DNA of 64,000 nt from Haloimpatiens sp. FM7315 (GCA_041861885.1 JBGVUE010000001.1:186001-250000); one strand, 5' to 3'; numbered from the stretch's first letter, positions 47,982 through 56,918 are shown. The notes: generated from the sequence alone by a model not told the origin. A program made the numbers and translations.

Positions 47982-48314
47982 TTGGCAGATAAATCTCAGT
48001 TTTATAGAGGAACATTAGAGGGCTGTATTCTTAAAATCATAAATGACAATGAGGTTTACGGGTATGAGATAGCAGAAAAATTAAAAAGCTATGGACTTTG
48101 TGAGGTTAGTGAGGGCACTATATATCCATTACTTTTAAGGCTTGAAAAAAACGGCCTTGTAAGCTCTGTAAAAAAAGCTTCTTCCTTTGGGCCTAAGAGA
48201 AAGTATTATAGTCTTACGGATTTAGGAAAGCAGGAGTTGCATGATTTTTACATAAGCTGGAATGAGATTACAAAAAGTATAGATGAGATATTTCAAGATT
48301 ATAAAGGAGAATAG
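47982..48314 (+). CDS. PadR family transcriptional regulator
   Basis: The 110-residue winged-helix regulator has the standard pattern FYRGTLEGCILKIINDNEVYGYEIAEKL, then VSEGTIYPLLLRLEKNGLVSS and PKRKYYSLTDLGKQELHDF. It starts at TTG, eight bases after GGAGG. It lies 5 bp before a gene for a membrane protein with a PadR-associated N-terminal domain, and the pair forms an operon. Confidence 0.93.
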   Translation: MADKSQFYRGTLEGCILKIINDNEVYGYEIAEKLKSYGLCEVSEGTIYPLLLRLEKNGLVSSVKKASSFGPKRKYYSLTDLGKQELHDFYISWNEITKSIDEIFQDYKGE

Positions 48315-48319
48315 ATATT

Positions 48320-49018
48320 ATGAGTAATATAGGATTTATAAGAAAGAAAAACATTGAATTCAGTAAAAGTTTGACAAATGAAAATAATAAAATATTTACG
48401 GATATAGTTTGTTACCTTCGAGTTAGTGGTATAAGTGAGCAAAATCAAGAAGAAATTATTAGCGATATTTTGAGAATGTTTTTGGACTGCCAAGAGAAAG
48501 GAGAAAGTGTAGATAGGGTTATTGGAAATGATTATAAAGAATTTGCAGATAATATTATTTCGGCTATAAATCCCAAGTTTTCTAAACGAAATAAGATTAA
48601 AGAATATATAGGCACTTTTATAATGGGAACTTGTTTGCTTTTTACAATAGACTTAATTTTTGATTATATACCTAAGGTTATGAAAAATGGTTTTAATTTA
48701 AATTATAAATATGATATTGATTTAAGTATGATAATAACTTGTCTCTTCATTGTAGTAGGGGTGTCTGTGGCTTTTGATTATATTGGTAAAAACAGCTTTA
48801 CACTTTCTAAAAAACATTTTTCAAAGACTTCTAATTTTATTTTTGGTGCCTTTCTTTCTGCATTAGTGATATTTTTTATAGTAATTCAAAAGTTAACTCA
48901 TGGTATATTAGTTTTATCTTTAAATTACATGTATGGTTTAGCAGTAGTTGTGGTTTATTGGGGCTATGAAGCTATAACTTTTATATTAAATAAGAAAATA
49001 GAGTTAAGTAGAAAATAA
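48320..49018 (+). CDS. Membrane protein partner of the PadR regulator
   Basis: The protein has 232 residues. The first 90 are a soluble helical domain (DILRMFLDCQEKGESVDRVIGNDYKEFADNII), the DUF1048/DUF1129-like unit that is found next to PadR genes. Four transmembrane helices follow (about 100-118, 132-150, 172-192 and 203-222). This arrangement often responds to envelope stress or antimicrobial agents. The exact function is not known. Confidence 0.78.
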   Translation: MSNIGFIRKKNIEFSKSLTNENNKIFTDIVCYLRVSGISEQNQEEIISDILRMFLDCQEKGESVDRVIGNDYKEFADNIISAINPKFSKRNKIKEYIGTFIMGTCLLFTIDLIFDYIPKVMKNGFNLNYKYDIDLSMIITCLFIVVGVSVAFDYIGKNSFTLSKKHFSKTSNFIFGAFLSALVIFFIVIQKLTHGILVLSLNYMYGLAVVVVYWGYEAITFILNKKIELSRK

Positions 49019-49074
49019 ATATGGAAAACAATGAAAAAATGAATATATAAATTTTTGTAAAGGATAAGATTCTT

Positions 49075-49401
49075 ATGAAAATATATAATAAATTGGTTAG
49101 GGATAATATACCTTCTATAATTAAGTCATCAGGAAGAAGCTGTCACACGCATATTGCTTCAAAAGATGAATATATGGAGCGCTTAGAAAATAAACTTCAG
49201 GAGGAAACTTTAGAATTTTTAGAAGCAAAAAACAAAGAGGGTGAAAACTTAGAGGAACTAGCAGACATTATGGAGGTAGTATTTGCACTTGCCAATGCCT
49301 TGGGTTACTCTGAGGAAGAACTTATTAAAAAAAGACAGGATAAGTTTAATGAGCGGGGAGGCTTTAAGGAAGGGATAGTTTTGGAGAAAGTTTATGATTG
49401 A
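49075..49401 (+). CDS. MazG/HisE-like nucleotide pyrophosphohydrolase
   Basis: The 108-residue all-alpha protein begins YNKLVRDNIPSIIKSSG and contains LQEETLEFLEA with the ExxE motif and LEELADIMEVVFALA with the ExxD motif. These are the metal ligands of the phosphoribosyl-ATP pyrophosphohydrolase-like MazG superfamily. It is not in a his operon, so it is more likely a house-cleaning pyrophosphatase for non-canonical nucleotides. It stands alone. The ribosome site is weak (AAGG). Confidence 0.85.
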   Translation: MKIYNKLVRDNIPSIIKSSGRSCHTHIASKDEYMERLENKLQEETLEFLEAKNKEGENLEELADIMEVVFALANALGYSEEELIKKRQDKFNERGGFKEGIVLEKVYD

Positions 49402-49561
49402 AAATAAATTAATATTTTTAAATTGCTGCTGTGCTTAAGGGTGCAGTAGTTTTTTTATGTAAAAAGTTAGAGGAATAAGAAATATAATGGAGAATTGTTA
49501 CAGTAAATGTATAAAGCAGTTTTAAAACAATTAGTAAAATTATTGACGGGAGTCTTTTAAA

Positions 49562-50716
49562 TTGGACAAAACATTAAATAGATTATATATAAAAGAAATC
49601 GAAACAAAGGCTATTCCTTTTAGTAATGAAGTAGACACAAGAATATTTTCAAGAATTCTTGATGCGGACAGGGTTGTTGCCAGTTATAAAATGTATTGGC
49701 TTCTTGGAGTTTTAAATGAGGTAAGTTTAGGTAATGAGGAAATTGAGTTTAGAAAGATTATTTCTAGAATGATAGTTTCTGCTTGGTATCCTATTTTAAA
49801 ATTTAAACTTCACTTTGGTGCTTTTGATAATTTAAGTAAGTGTGTAGAATATATTTCAATCAATTACCAAATTGATGCGAATTGTGATGAGAATAAATTG
49901 CTTGATTTTATATATGAAAATAAAGATAAGGAATTAAACAAAAAACTAAAGGAGTTTGAAAATAATGTGCCCTATAGGCTTTTATCTCCTTTTTTTCAAG
50001 ATGAATTAAGGGGTAAGAAAGATTCGATAAAGGAAAAAATTATAACAGAAATGTCTTTAAAAAGTAGCAATTGTTTATATAAAATTATAAAAGGAGATAC
50101 AAATAAAATCTTTGTTAATTGTAAATGGTGTCAGTATTTAAAATATAACTACAATATCATTAAATCATGGATATATTATAAACTCGTTTGTTTCCTTCAA
50201 AAGCGAAATCCCAATGTCCCTGCTATAGTTTTTAAACTTGAAGCTCCAAAGACTAGAAAATTAACATCTACATCTAAACTATGGAAGGAAATATTGAATT
50301 ATAACAGAGTTAAGGATATATATACTGGATTTGAATTTACAAAGGAAAACTTTATAAGGTATGGGGCTTTAAGTATTGATCATTTTATTCCCTGGAGCTT
50401 TGTTTTGCATGATGAGATTTGGAATTTAGTGCCTACATTTAAAAATATTAATAGCAAAAAAAGTGATAACTTAGTGTTATTTGATAAATATATAGGTGAT
50501 TTCTGTGCTGCCCAATATAATGCATATACATATGTGTGTGATAAAAGGAAGAAAAATCAGATGGAAGAATATATGAACATACTACATTTGGATAGTCCTA
50601 AACTTTATTACAACAGAGTTCCTCAACATGATTTTGAACAGAAAATAAAGCTTTCCATTTCGCCACTGTACCAGATTGCGGTTAATCAGGGATTTGGGAT
50701 TATGAATAAATTTTAA
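49562..50716 (+). CDS. HNH endonuclease domain protein
   Basis: The protein has 384 residues. Residues about 270-320 form an HNH nuclease: GALSIDHFIPWSFVLHDEIW with the metal-binding His, followed by NLVPTFKNINSKKSDNL with the later Asn and Lys/Asn positions. The 260 residues before it are helical with no recognised domain and probably select the target. No methyltransferase, restriction partner, phage gene or transposase is adjacent. It could be a defence nuclease, a modification-dependent restriction enzyme or a remnant of a homing element. It starts at TTG after GGGAG. Identification of the HNH core is secure; its role is not. Confidence 0.8.
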   Translation: MDKTLNRLYIKEIETKAIPFSNEVDTRIFSRILDADRVVASYKMYWLLGVLNEVSLGNEEIEFRKIISRMIVSAWYPILKFKLHFGAFDNLSKCVEYISINYQIDANCDENKLLDFIYENKDKELNKKLKEFENNVPYRLLSPFFQDELRGKKDSIKEKIITEMSLKSSNCLYKIIKGDTNKIFVNCKWCQYLKYNYNIIKSWIYYKLVCFLQKRNPNVPAIVFKLEAPKTRKLTSTSKLWKEILNYNRVKDIYTGFEFTKENFIRYGALSIDHFIPWSFVLHDEIWNLVPTFKNINSKKSDNLVLFDKYIGDFCAAQYNAYTYVCDKRKKNQMEEYMNILHLDSPKLYYNRVPQHDFEQKIKLSISPLYQIAVNQGFGIMNKF

Positions 50717-50788
50717 GAATTATTATATTGCTATTGTTATATTTTTCATAGTAAAATACATAGTATAAGTTTATAGGGAGATGATAAT

Positions 50789-51586
50789 ATGTATTCACAT
50801 GAAATTGACTATAATATTTATGGGGATGATATGCAGTTTGTTGAAATTGAACTAGACCCTAGAGAAACCGTAGTTGCAGAAGCTGGAGCTATGATGATGA
50901 TGGATAATGACATAGAGATGGAGACTATCTTTGGAGATGGCTCAAGAAAAGGCAATGGAAGTTTTATGGACAAGTTGTTTTCATCAGGTAAAAGAGTCCT
51001 TACAGGAGAGAGTTTATTCATGACAGCATTTACCAATGCAGGAAATGGACGTGAAAAAGTTTCTTTTGCTTCTCCTTATCCAGGGAAAATAATTCCTATG
51101 GATTTAAGTCAGCTTGGTGGTAAGCTTATATGTCAAAAGGATGCTTTTTTATGTGCAGCTAAAGGCATATCTGTAGGAATAGATTTTAGAAAAAAATTAA
51201 GTGTAGGTTTCTTTGGTGGTGAAGGATTTATACTTGAAAAATTAGAAGGGGATGGAATTGCATTTATTCATGCCTGTGGTGCATTAATAAAGAAGGATTT
51301 AATGCCAGGTGAAGTTTTGAAAATAGATACTGGATGCATAGTTGCTATGACAAAAGACATTCACTATGATATTCAATTTGTTGGTGGAATTAAAAATACC
51401 TTATTCGGTGGCGAAGGAGTTTTCTTTGCAACGGTCCAGGGACCTGGAAGTGTGTGGGTTCAAAGTCTTCCATTTAGTAGACTTGCAGAACGTATATTTT
51501 CAGCTGCTCCTAATTTAGGAAACAATCGTAAAGGTGAAGGTAGTATACTAGGTACAATTGGCAACTTATTAGATGGTGATAACTAA
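50789..51586 (+). CDS. TIGR00266/AIM24 family protein
   Basis: The 265-residue protein has the repeated beta structure of the AIM24/TIGR00266 family: the opening FVEIELDPRETVVAEAGAMM, the middle LIKKDLMPGEVLKIDTGCIVAM, and the ending VWVQSLPFSRLAERI. Members are usually cytoplasmic and of unknown function; some are linked to membrane or envelope stress. GGGAGATG precedes the ATG. It is transcribed alone up to the terminator. Confidence 0.92.
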   Translation: MYSHEIDYNIYGDDMQFVEIELDPRETVVAEAGAMMMMDNDIEMETIFGDGSRKGNGSFMDKLFSSGKRVLTGESLFMTAFTNAGNGREKVSFASPYPGKIIPMDLSQLGGKLICQKDAFLCAAKGISVGIDFRKKLSVGFFGGEGFILEKLEGDGIAFIHACGALIKKDLMPGEVLKIDTGCIVAMTKDIHYDIQFVGGIKNTLFGGEGVFFATVQGPGSVWVQSLPFSRLAERIFSAAPNLGNNRKGEGSILGTIGNLLDGDN

Positions 51587-51591
51587 GAATT

Positions 51592-51614
51592 AAAGGGGGC
51601 AACCCCTTTTTTAT
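51592..51614. terminator. Terminator after the TIGR00266 gene
   Basis: AAAGGGG and CCCCTTT form a tight hairpin with a short loop followed by a T run. Confidence 0.85.
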
Positions 51615-51815
51615 TTTGGCATAAACTTTAATTTACTTATTATGGCATAATTACTTTTGAAGACTTGTTGTAAAAAATTAAAATCAATCTCAGTATTTTA
51701 AAGAATAGCCATATATTTTTTATAAAAATTCTCATAAATACACTATTAAAGTTTATATAAATAGTATATAATATAAACAAACATATGTTCTATAAATATG
51801 AAAGAGGATGTTTTT

Positions 51816-53066
51816 ATGAGTAAATTGATTTTTCATGTAGACGTTAATTCTGCCTATTTGTCTTTTGAGGCGGCTTACAGATTGCAGAGGGGAGAAGCTT
51901 TGGATTTAAGGGAGATTCCTTCTGTAATAGGTGGGGATGAAGAGTCTAGACATGGTATAGTTTTAGCAAAATCTATACCTGCAAAGAAGTACAATATAAA
52001 AACAGGAGAAACACTATATAGTGCTAGAAGCAAGTGTGAAAAATTGGTTATAATACCACCAAGATACTGGCTTTATATTAAGTGTAGTTTAGCCATGGAT
52101 AAAATATTTACAGAGTATACACCTAGCATACAAAGGTTTTCTATAGATGAGAGTTTTCTTGATTTTACTGGTATGGAAAATCACTACAAGGATTATATGA
52201 AACTTGCAGAAAAAATAAAAGAGAGAATCAAAGATGAGTTAGGATTTACGGTAAATATAGGAATCTCCTGCAATAAACTTTTGGCTAAAGTTGCATCAGA
52301 TTTTAAAAAACCAGATAGAATACACACATTATTTCCTGAGGAAATTGAGAAAAAAATGTGGCCTCTTAAAGTTGAGGATTTGTTTATGGTTGGAAGGTCT
52401 ACAGCTCATAAACTTCACTCTTTAAACATAAGTACAATTGGAGAACTTGCAAAGTATGATGTAAAGATTTTAAGAGATAAATTAAAAAGTCAAGGCCAGT
52501 TAATCTGGAATTATGCTAATGGAATAGATTATTCTGAAGTTAAAAAAAATGATTATATGGATATGCAAGGTATAGGAAATTCAACTACAATGGCCTTTGA
52601 TGTGGAGGATAGAAAAGAAGTTCATAAGATACTTTTATCTTTATGCGAAACTGTTTCAATGAGGCTTAGAAATTCAAAAAATTGTTGTACTGTGGTTTCT
52701 ATAAATGTAAGAGGAAGTGATTTTAATTCCTATTCTAGACAAAAGAAAATAAAAACAGCAACAGATTCTACAAGAAAAATATACGAAATTGCCTGTAATT
52801 TATTTGATGATTCTTGGAGGGGAAATAAAATTAGAAAACTTGGGGTTCGCATAACAGGATTTTGTAGCAATGATTTTTATCAGCCCTGTTTTTTGGATGA
52901 ATTTGATTATGATAAGGATAAAAAGATAAATGAAGTTATAGACAAGATAAGATTAAAATACGGGGCCTATTCTGTAATTAGATCCTGTTTTCTAAATTCT
53001 GGACTCAATCCAATTTGTGGTGGAGTTTCTGAAGAGGACTATCCTTTGATGAGTTCTACTTTGTAG
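51816..53066 (+). CDS. Y-family DNA polymerase (DinB/UmuC/UvrX-like)
   Basis: This 416-residue translesion polymerase has its catalytic acidic residues in FHVDVNSAYLSFEA and FSIDESFLDF, the finger in PAKKYNIKTGETLY, and a helix-hairpin-helix in DLFMVGRSTAHKLHSLNISTIGELAKY. The little-finger domain follows. It is longer than DinB and closest in style to the UvrX-type clostridial enzymes. The ATG follows GAGGATG. It is followed 14 bp on by a small gene that is probably cotranscribed. Confidence 0.92.
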   Translation: MSKLIFHVDVNSAYLSFEAAYRLQRGEALDLREIPSVIGGDEESRHGIVLAKSIPAKKYNIKTGETLYSARSKCEKLVIIPPRYWLYIKCSLAMDKIFTEYTPSIQRFSIDESFLDFTGMENHYKDYMKLAEKIKERIKDELGFTVNIGISCNKLLAKVASDFKKPDRIHTLFPEEIEKKMWPLKVEDLFMVGRSTAHKLHSLNISTIGELAKYDVKILRDKLKSQGQLIWNYANGIDYSEVKKNDYMDMQGIGNSTTMAFDVEDRKEVHKILLSLCETVSMRLRNSKNCCTVVSINVRGSDFNSYSRQKKIKTATDSTRKIYEIACNLFDDSWRGNKIRKLGVRITGFCSNDFYQPCFLDEFDYDKDKKINEVIDKIRLKYGAYSVIRSCFLNSGLNPICGGVSEEDYPLMSSTL

Positions 53067-53080
53067 GGGGATAATTCTAT

Positions 53081-53343
53081 ATGAGAGTTTTAAAAAATCT
53101 ATTGAAGTAATATCTTATACAGATCTTAAAGGAGAGATTTATCCTTTGAGGTTTAGAATTGCTACCAAAGATGAGACTTTGAAAGTTATAAAAATAAATA
53201 AAATTTTACAAAGAACCACAGAAAAAATTGCAGGGAATACAATGATTGTTTTTAGATGCCAAAGCTTAATGAAGGGTACACTTAAGTTGTTTGAAATAAA
53301 ATATGAAATATCAACTTGCAAATGGATTCTTTATAAAATATAA
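53081..53343 (+). CDS. Small protein cotranscribed with the Y-family polymerase, frame broken once
   Basis: GGGGG lies before ATG at MRVLKKSIEVISYTDLKGEI. The frame stops early unless one A is added at 53092-53097. After this it runs to LFEIKYEISTCKWILYKI, about 88 residues. No catalytic motif is seen. The position directly behind the polymerase, in the same operon, suggests an accessory role comparable to YolD-type proteins that accompany UvrX, although the sequence itself gives no proof of that. Confidence 0.6.
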
Positions 53344-53353
53344 AGAACACATT

Positions 53354-53406
53354 AAAAAGAGGCTATTACCTTAGTATGAAAAATATTCTAAGGTGATAGC
53401 CTTTTT
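53354..53406. terminator. Strong bidirectional terminator
   Basis: A stem of about 20 bp, running from AAAAAGAGGCTATTACC across a 13-nt loop to its complement, lies between convergent genes. Confidence 0.9.
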
Positions 53407-53456
53407 AGTGTTCTATATAAGTTTTTTAAAATATTAATAAAAAGATAACCTTAAAT

Positions 53457-54611
53457 TTAGTTTCCTGTATTTTCTTTTGGGGTTTCTGTAGTTGAACTAC
53501 TATTAGTACTTGAGTCTTTATTAATTGAAGTATTTGAATCTGTAGCTTCTTTTTTTCAGTTTCTTTTGTGGAATTTAAGTTACTATTTTCAGTAGACTCA
53601 GTGGAGTTTGTATACTGAGATTCTTTGCTTTCAGTATTTGAATCTTTTTTTCAGTGCTTTCAGTTGATTCTTTTGAATCTGTGGTTTTTGTGGTTTGTTT
53701 TTTTGAAGGCTCAGAAGTATTATTAGTAGTATTACTAGAGTTTTTTGTATCTGAACCAGCTTGCTTTTCTTCTGGTGTTTTTTCCTCTGATTTTTTATTA
53801 GGGTTTTCTTCCGCTGTATTCTCTTTTAATTTTTTCTTTGAATCTTTGGTATCAGTAGAACTATTTGGAATTATGGTTTTTATATTACTAGAAATATTTT
53901 TAAGAAAAGATCTAGCAATAAGTCCTATAAACAAAACAAAAACCAGTGAAATAACAACTAAAATTAGCTTTTGTTTTTATTAAGCTTTTTATTAACACCT
54001 TTGTTCTTGAGAGCATGATTCTTATTTAATCTTTTTTTAGAAGCTAGTGGATTATCTATGATTTTTGTAAAATCATCTTTATTTCCAAAGTCTTTTGGTT
54101 CAGTGATACTTTTTGATTTGTTTAAACTGTTACCTTTATTATTGTTAGCTACCATAGGGGAATTTAAGAAATTAGTTTCCGTAGAATCTATTTGTTTAAA
54201 TTTTTCAGGGGAACGCAGTACAATAATAGGTTTATCAAAGGTTCTGCAGCTAGTTTCTGTATAAACTGTAACTGAAAAATTATCATCTTTACTTAAAAAA
54301 GGAATAGAAATATCTAAGGTATTATCTCTTACAGAAGAATCGTATTTTAATCCTTTTGTTATTTTCTCATTGGTAAAGTTTAATTTGCATTTGTGACTTT
54401 GTATATTTAAAGTTAACTCATGAATAGTTTTATTGGAGTTATTTTTAATATTAATTATATAGGCACAAAAGTTCAATCCACCAAGGGAAAGATTGGTTTT
54501 TTCTACGTTACATAGTATTTTAGGTGCTAAGTTTTTGTAATAATCTAGCAAAATACCAGATATAAAAGATATTACTATTGTTATAATTGCAGTTTTAATA
54601 ATACTCATCAT
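53457..54611 (-). CDS. Membrane protein with low-complexity Ser/Thr/Lys/Glu C-terminus, frame broken three times
   Basis: The protein begins with a membrane anchor (IIKTAIITIVISFISGILLDYY), followed by a beta-rich extracellular-type domain (NIKNNSNKTIHELTLNIQSH, NFSVTVYTETSC) and a basic linker. A second membrane helix (LILVVISLVFVLFIGLIARSF) follows, and then about 130 residues of low-complexity sequence rich in Ser, Thr, Lys and Glu. Three runs (53969-53972, 53645-53651 and 53550-53556) each need one more base. With these the frame is continuous, about 385 residues. No family is recognised. The disordered tail would lie on one side of the membrane and could span the wall or bind partners. 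Confidence 0.65.
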
Positions 54612-54778
54612 ATGTTAACACGTCCTTATATTTTGACATTACGTATAGATTATAATTTACCTGTATATAGGTGTCAAATCTATAGGGCAAGTATTAATAA
54701 ATTTTTAAAACTTTTTTAAAATTATTGAAGGGTTTTTTATTTTCTAATCGTTATATTAAGTGAAAGGATAAAAAAGGG

Positions 54779-55291
54779 GTGATAATTATTGAAAAATTAC
54801 AATTTGAAGATTACGTAAAACAGTACAAGAGATTAGTTATTACCATCTGCTTATCCTTTACAAAAAATTATTTTGATGCGGAAGATTTGGCTCAGCAGAC
54901 TTTTATAGCGGCCTATAAAAATTATGAAAAATTTGATGGTAATAATTTTAAAGCTTGGATAACCACAATTGCTGCAAATAAGTGTAAGGATTATCTTAAA
55001 AGTAGGGTTAGAGGTGTGGTTAATTTATCAAAAGAAGAATTTGATGGTATAGAAGATCAAGGAGATTTACCTGAGGAAACAGTATTAAAAAACAGTAGCA
55101 ATGAAAAAGTATATAAAATATGCAGTAAGCTGAAAGAACCCTATAGAACAGTATCTATAAGTTACTTTTGCAAAGATATTAAACTTTCTCATTTGGCAAA
55201 TCAAACAGGAAAAAGCATTAAAACCTTAGAAACTCAACTTTATAGATCAAAAAAACTATTAAAAGATTTGTGGAAGGAGGAGTTTATGTGA
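54779..55291 (+). CDS. ECF-type RNA polymerase sigma factor
   Basis: This 170-residue sigma-70 family protein has region 2 (YKRLVITICLSFTKNYFDAEDLAQQTFIAAYKNY) and region 4 (CSKLKEPYRTVSISYFCKDIKLSHLANQTGKSIKTLETQLYRSKKLLKDL), and lacks regions 1 and 3. It begins at GTG. Its stop overlaps the start of the next gene (GTGA), which is its presumed anti-sigma factor. It probably drives its own operon. The stimulus is unknown. Confidence 0.92.
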   Translation: MIIIEKLQFEDYVKQYKRLVITICLSFTKNYFDAEDLAQQTFIAAYKNYEKFDGNNFKAWITTIAANKCKDYLKSRVRGVVNLSKEEFDGIEDQGDLPEETVLKNSSNEKVYKICSKLKEPYRTVSISYFCKDIKLSHLANQTGKSIKTLETQLYRSKKLLKDLWKEEFM

Positions 55292-55766
55292 AGATTAAGT
55301 TGTTTAATGAAAAGGGACATTTAACTGTAGAAGCTATGAGTATGCTTAAAAATGGAGAGCTTAATGAGAAAAATTTGATTTTAACCTTAGAACATATTGA
55401 AAAATGTAGTATTTGTGCTGGCAAATTTGCAGGTAGTTTTGAGGAAGAAGAATTAGTAGAAACTCCTTTAGGTTTTGAAGAAACACTTGAAAGTAAAATT
55501 GAAAATAAAATTGAAAATAAAAAATACAAAAGCAAAAAATAAGTAATATTAAGTTTGCCTTTTACTGCACTAAAATTGCAGTGGCAGCAAGTATTGCTTT
55601 AATAATAGTTTTTTCAAATAAATTAAACTTTATAGTAAACGGAGAAAAAAGCTATGTAAAGCCATTAGATTTGAGTTTCGTAAACTCTATTAGCTCAGAG
55701 CTTAATGATTTTTCTGAAAGAATAATTAAATTGGAGGTATTAAAAGATGATAAAAAAGAAAAATAA
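55288..55766 (+). CDS. Putative anti-sigma factor with zinc-finger-like motif and one membrane helix, frame broken once
   Basis: It starts at GTG inside the sigma stop, after GGAGG. The N-terminal part has HIEKCSICAGKFAGSF, a His-Cys-Cys pattern like zf-HC2 anti-sigma domains. The frame then stops in a run of six As (55534-55539). One more A leads to IKFAFYCTKIAVAASIALIIVFSNKLNFIV, a membrane helix, and a short external tail ending EVLKDDKKEK. The repaired length is about 159 residues. It should hold the sigma factor at the membrane until signalled. Confidence 0.78.
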
Positions 55767-56286
55767 ATTTTTAACTGTTCTTTGCTCTCTGTTACCAGGG
55801 GCAGGGCATATGTATATGGGATTCATGAAAACTGGCATATCTTTTATGGCTGTATTTTTCACTGTAATATTTCTTTCTAGCTGGCTAAATATAGGACCCT
55901 TATTATATATACTTCCACTTATTTGGTTCTACTCATTTTTCGATTCCACTAATAGAATGAGTTTAGAGGATGAAGAGTTTTTATCTTCAGAAGATAAGTA
56001 CTTATTCTCCATTAATAAGCTTGGAGAAATAAATGGAAATGTATTTAAAAAAGGCAATCTTGTAGTTGGATTATTAGTGCTTATTTTAGGGCTTTACTTA
56101 ACATCCAATACTATTATAGATATTATAGAGCCTTATGTAACTTCATGGGTGTACTATATTATTCATGACTATATGAGACAAATTCCTAAAATAATTGTGG
56201 GGCTTGCAATAATATTTTTAGGAATAAAACTTATAATTGGAAAGAGAAAGGAAGGTAAAGGTCAATGTTTAAGGGAAGAAGAGTAG
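55747..56286 (+). CDS. TM2-like membrane protein of the sigma operon
   Basis: The protein has 179 residues. The opening LCSLLPGAGHMYMGFMKTG is typical of TM2/DUF5683-like membrane proteins (proline and glycine turn before a GH-Y-G pair). Four to five helices are visible, with a loop of acidic residues near 75-90. The gene overlaps its neighbours by about 20 bp on each side, confirming an operon with the sigma/anti-sigma pair. Function is unknown, perhaps envelope stress. Confidence 0.75.
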   Translation: MIKKKNKFLTVLCSLLPGAGHMYMGFMKTGISFMAVFFTVIFLSSWLNIGPLLYILPLIWFYSFFDSTNRMSLEDEEFLSSEDKYLFSINKLGEINGNVFKKGNLVVGLLVLILGLYLTSNTIIDIIEPYVTSWVYYIIHDYMRQIPKIIVGLAIIFLGIKLIIGKRKEGKGQCLREEE

Positions 56287-56570
56287 GTACATTAACTGCA
56301 GGAATTGTTTTAGTTGCCTTTGGAGTAGTGTTTTTACTTAGATTAATAAATCCTTATATTAAATTATCTTTAATAGCTTCCTTTTGGCCTATTATATTAG
56401 TTCTTTTAGGTGTAGAAATTATTGTAGCGTACATTATAAATAAGGAAGAAAAAATGAAATATGATTTTTCAGCCATAATACTAGTTGTAATTTTAGCATT
56501 CTTTGCTATGGGCATGGCTATAGCTGAGTTTTCTATAACACATTTTAGGGAGCTTAATGAAATATTTTAG
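56265..56570 (+). CDS. LiaI/DUF5668-like small membrane protein
   Basis: The 101-residue protein has three hydrophobic helices. The first two (LTAGIVLVAFGVVFLLRLI and SFWPIILVLLGVEIIVAYII) carry the G-(I/V)-x-x-x-x-G-V...FWPxxL(I/V)xxG pattern seen in LiaI/LiaF N-termini. It overlaps the preceding gene by 22 bp. Such proteins accompany DUF4097-type products in envelope-stress operons, and a remnant of just such a gene follows here. Confidence 0.75.
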   Translation: MFKGRRVGTLTAGIVLVAFGVVFLLRLINPYIKLSLIASFWPIILVLLGVEIIVAYIINKEEKMKYDFSAIILVVILAFFAMGMAIAEFSITHFRELNEIF

Positions 56571-56752
56571 AGAATAATTAAAGGCTTCTATTTACAATAA
56601 TCTTGGGGATAGGTATAATAATACTATATTTTATAAATAATACTATATATAAAAGCGTTGAAGGGGAAGAGTATATAGAAGTTAATTTAAAGCGAATTAG
56701 GGAAGGTGAAAGCCTAATATTTGATTCTATAGAAGGAAGCTCTGGAGCTTAA
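56557..56752 (+). pseudogene. Truncated DUF4097-type gene start
   Basis: GGGAG precedes ATG at MKYFRE, overlapping the previous stop. With two single-base additions the frame reads FYLQIILGIGIIILYF (membrane helix), then INNTIYKSVEGEEYIEVNLKRI and ends DSIEGSSGA, just where the beta-solenoid DUF4097 domain would begin. The rest of the gene is gone and the gltX leader starts at once, so this looks like a real deletion junction. Confidence 0.5.
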
Positions 56753-56897
56753 GCTGAAAGCTACACTGCATAGTAGGCTTAGGGGTGTCTCCCCATATAG
56801 GGATAATAAGTGGATTAAGTTTTCTTAATCAATTTAGGTGGTAACGCGGATTTAACTTTCGTCCTAATTTTTAGGGGCGGAAGTTTTTTATATTATA
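56740..56897 (+). promoter_or_regulatory. T-box riboswitch controlling gltX, leader appears short
   Basis: The T-box core AGGTGGTAACGCGG is at 56836-56849, preceded by a GGATTAAG/CTTAATC stem. It is followed by a terminator in which ACTTTCGTCCTAA pairs with TTAGGGGCGGAAGT, ending in TTTTTT. Upstream stem I is hard to fold: only about 100 nt separate the T-box from the truncated gene before it, instead of the usual 150 or more. The specifier could not be fixed. Confidence 0.8.
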
Positions 56898-56918
56898 CAG
56901 TTTTTAGGAGGAGAAAAA

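Noticed and set aside
53480..53720. CRISPR-like array in the repetitive part of the low-complexity gene
   Set aside because: The repeats are short, in frame and coding (Ser/Thr/Lys/Glu codons) with no regular spacer length.
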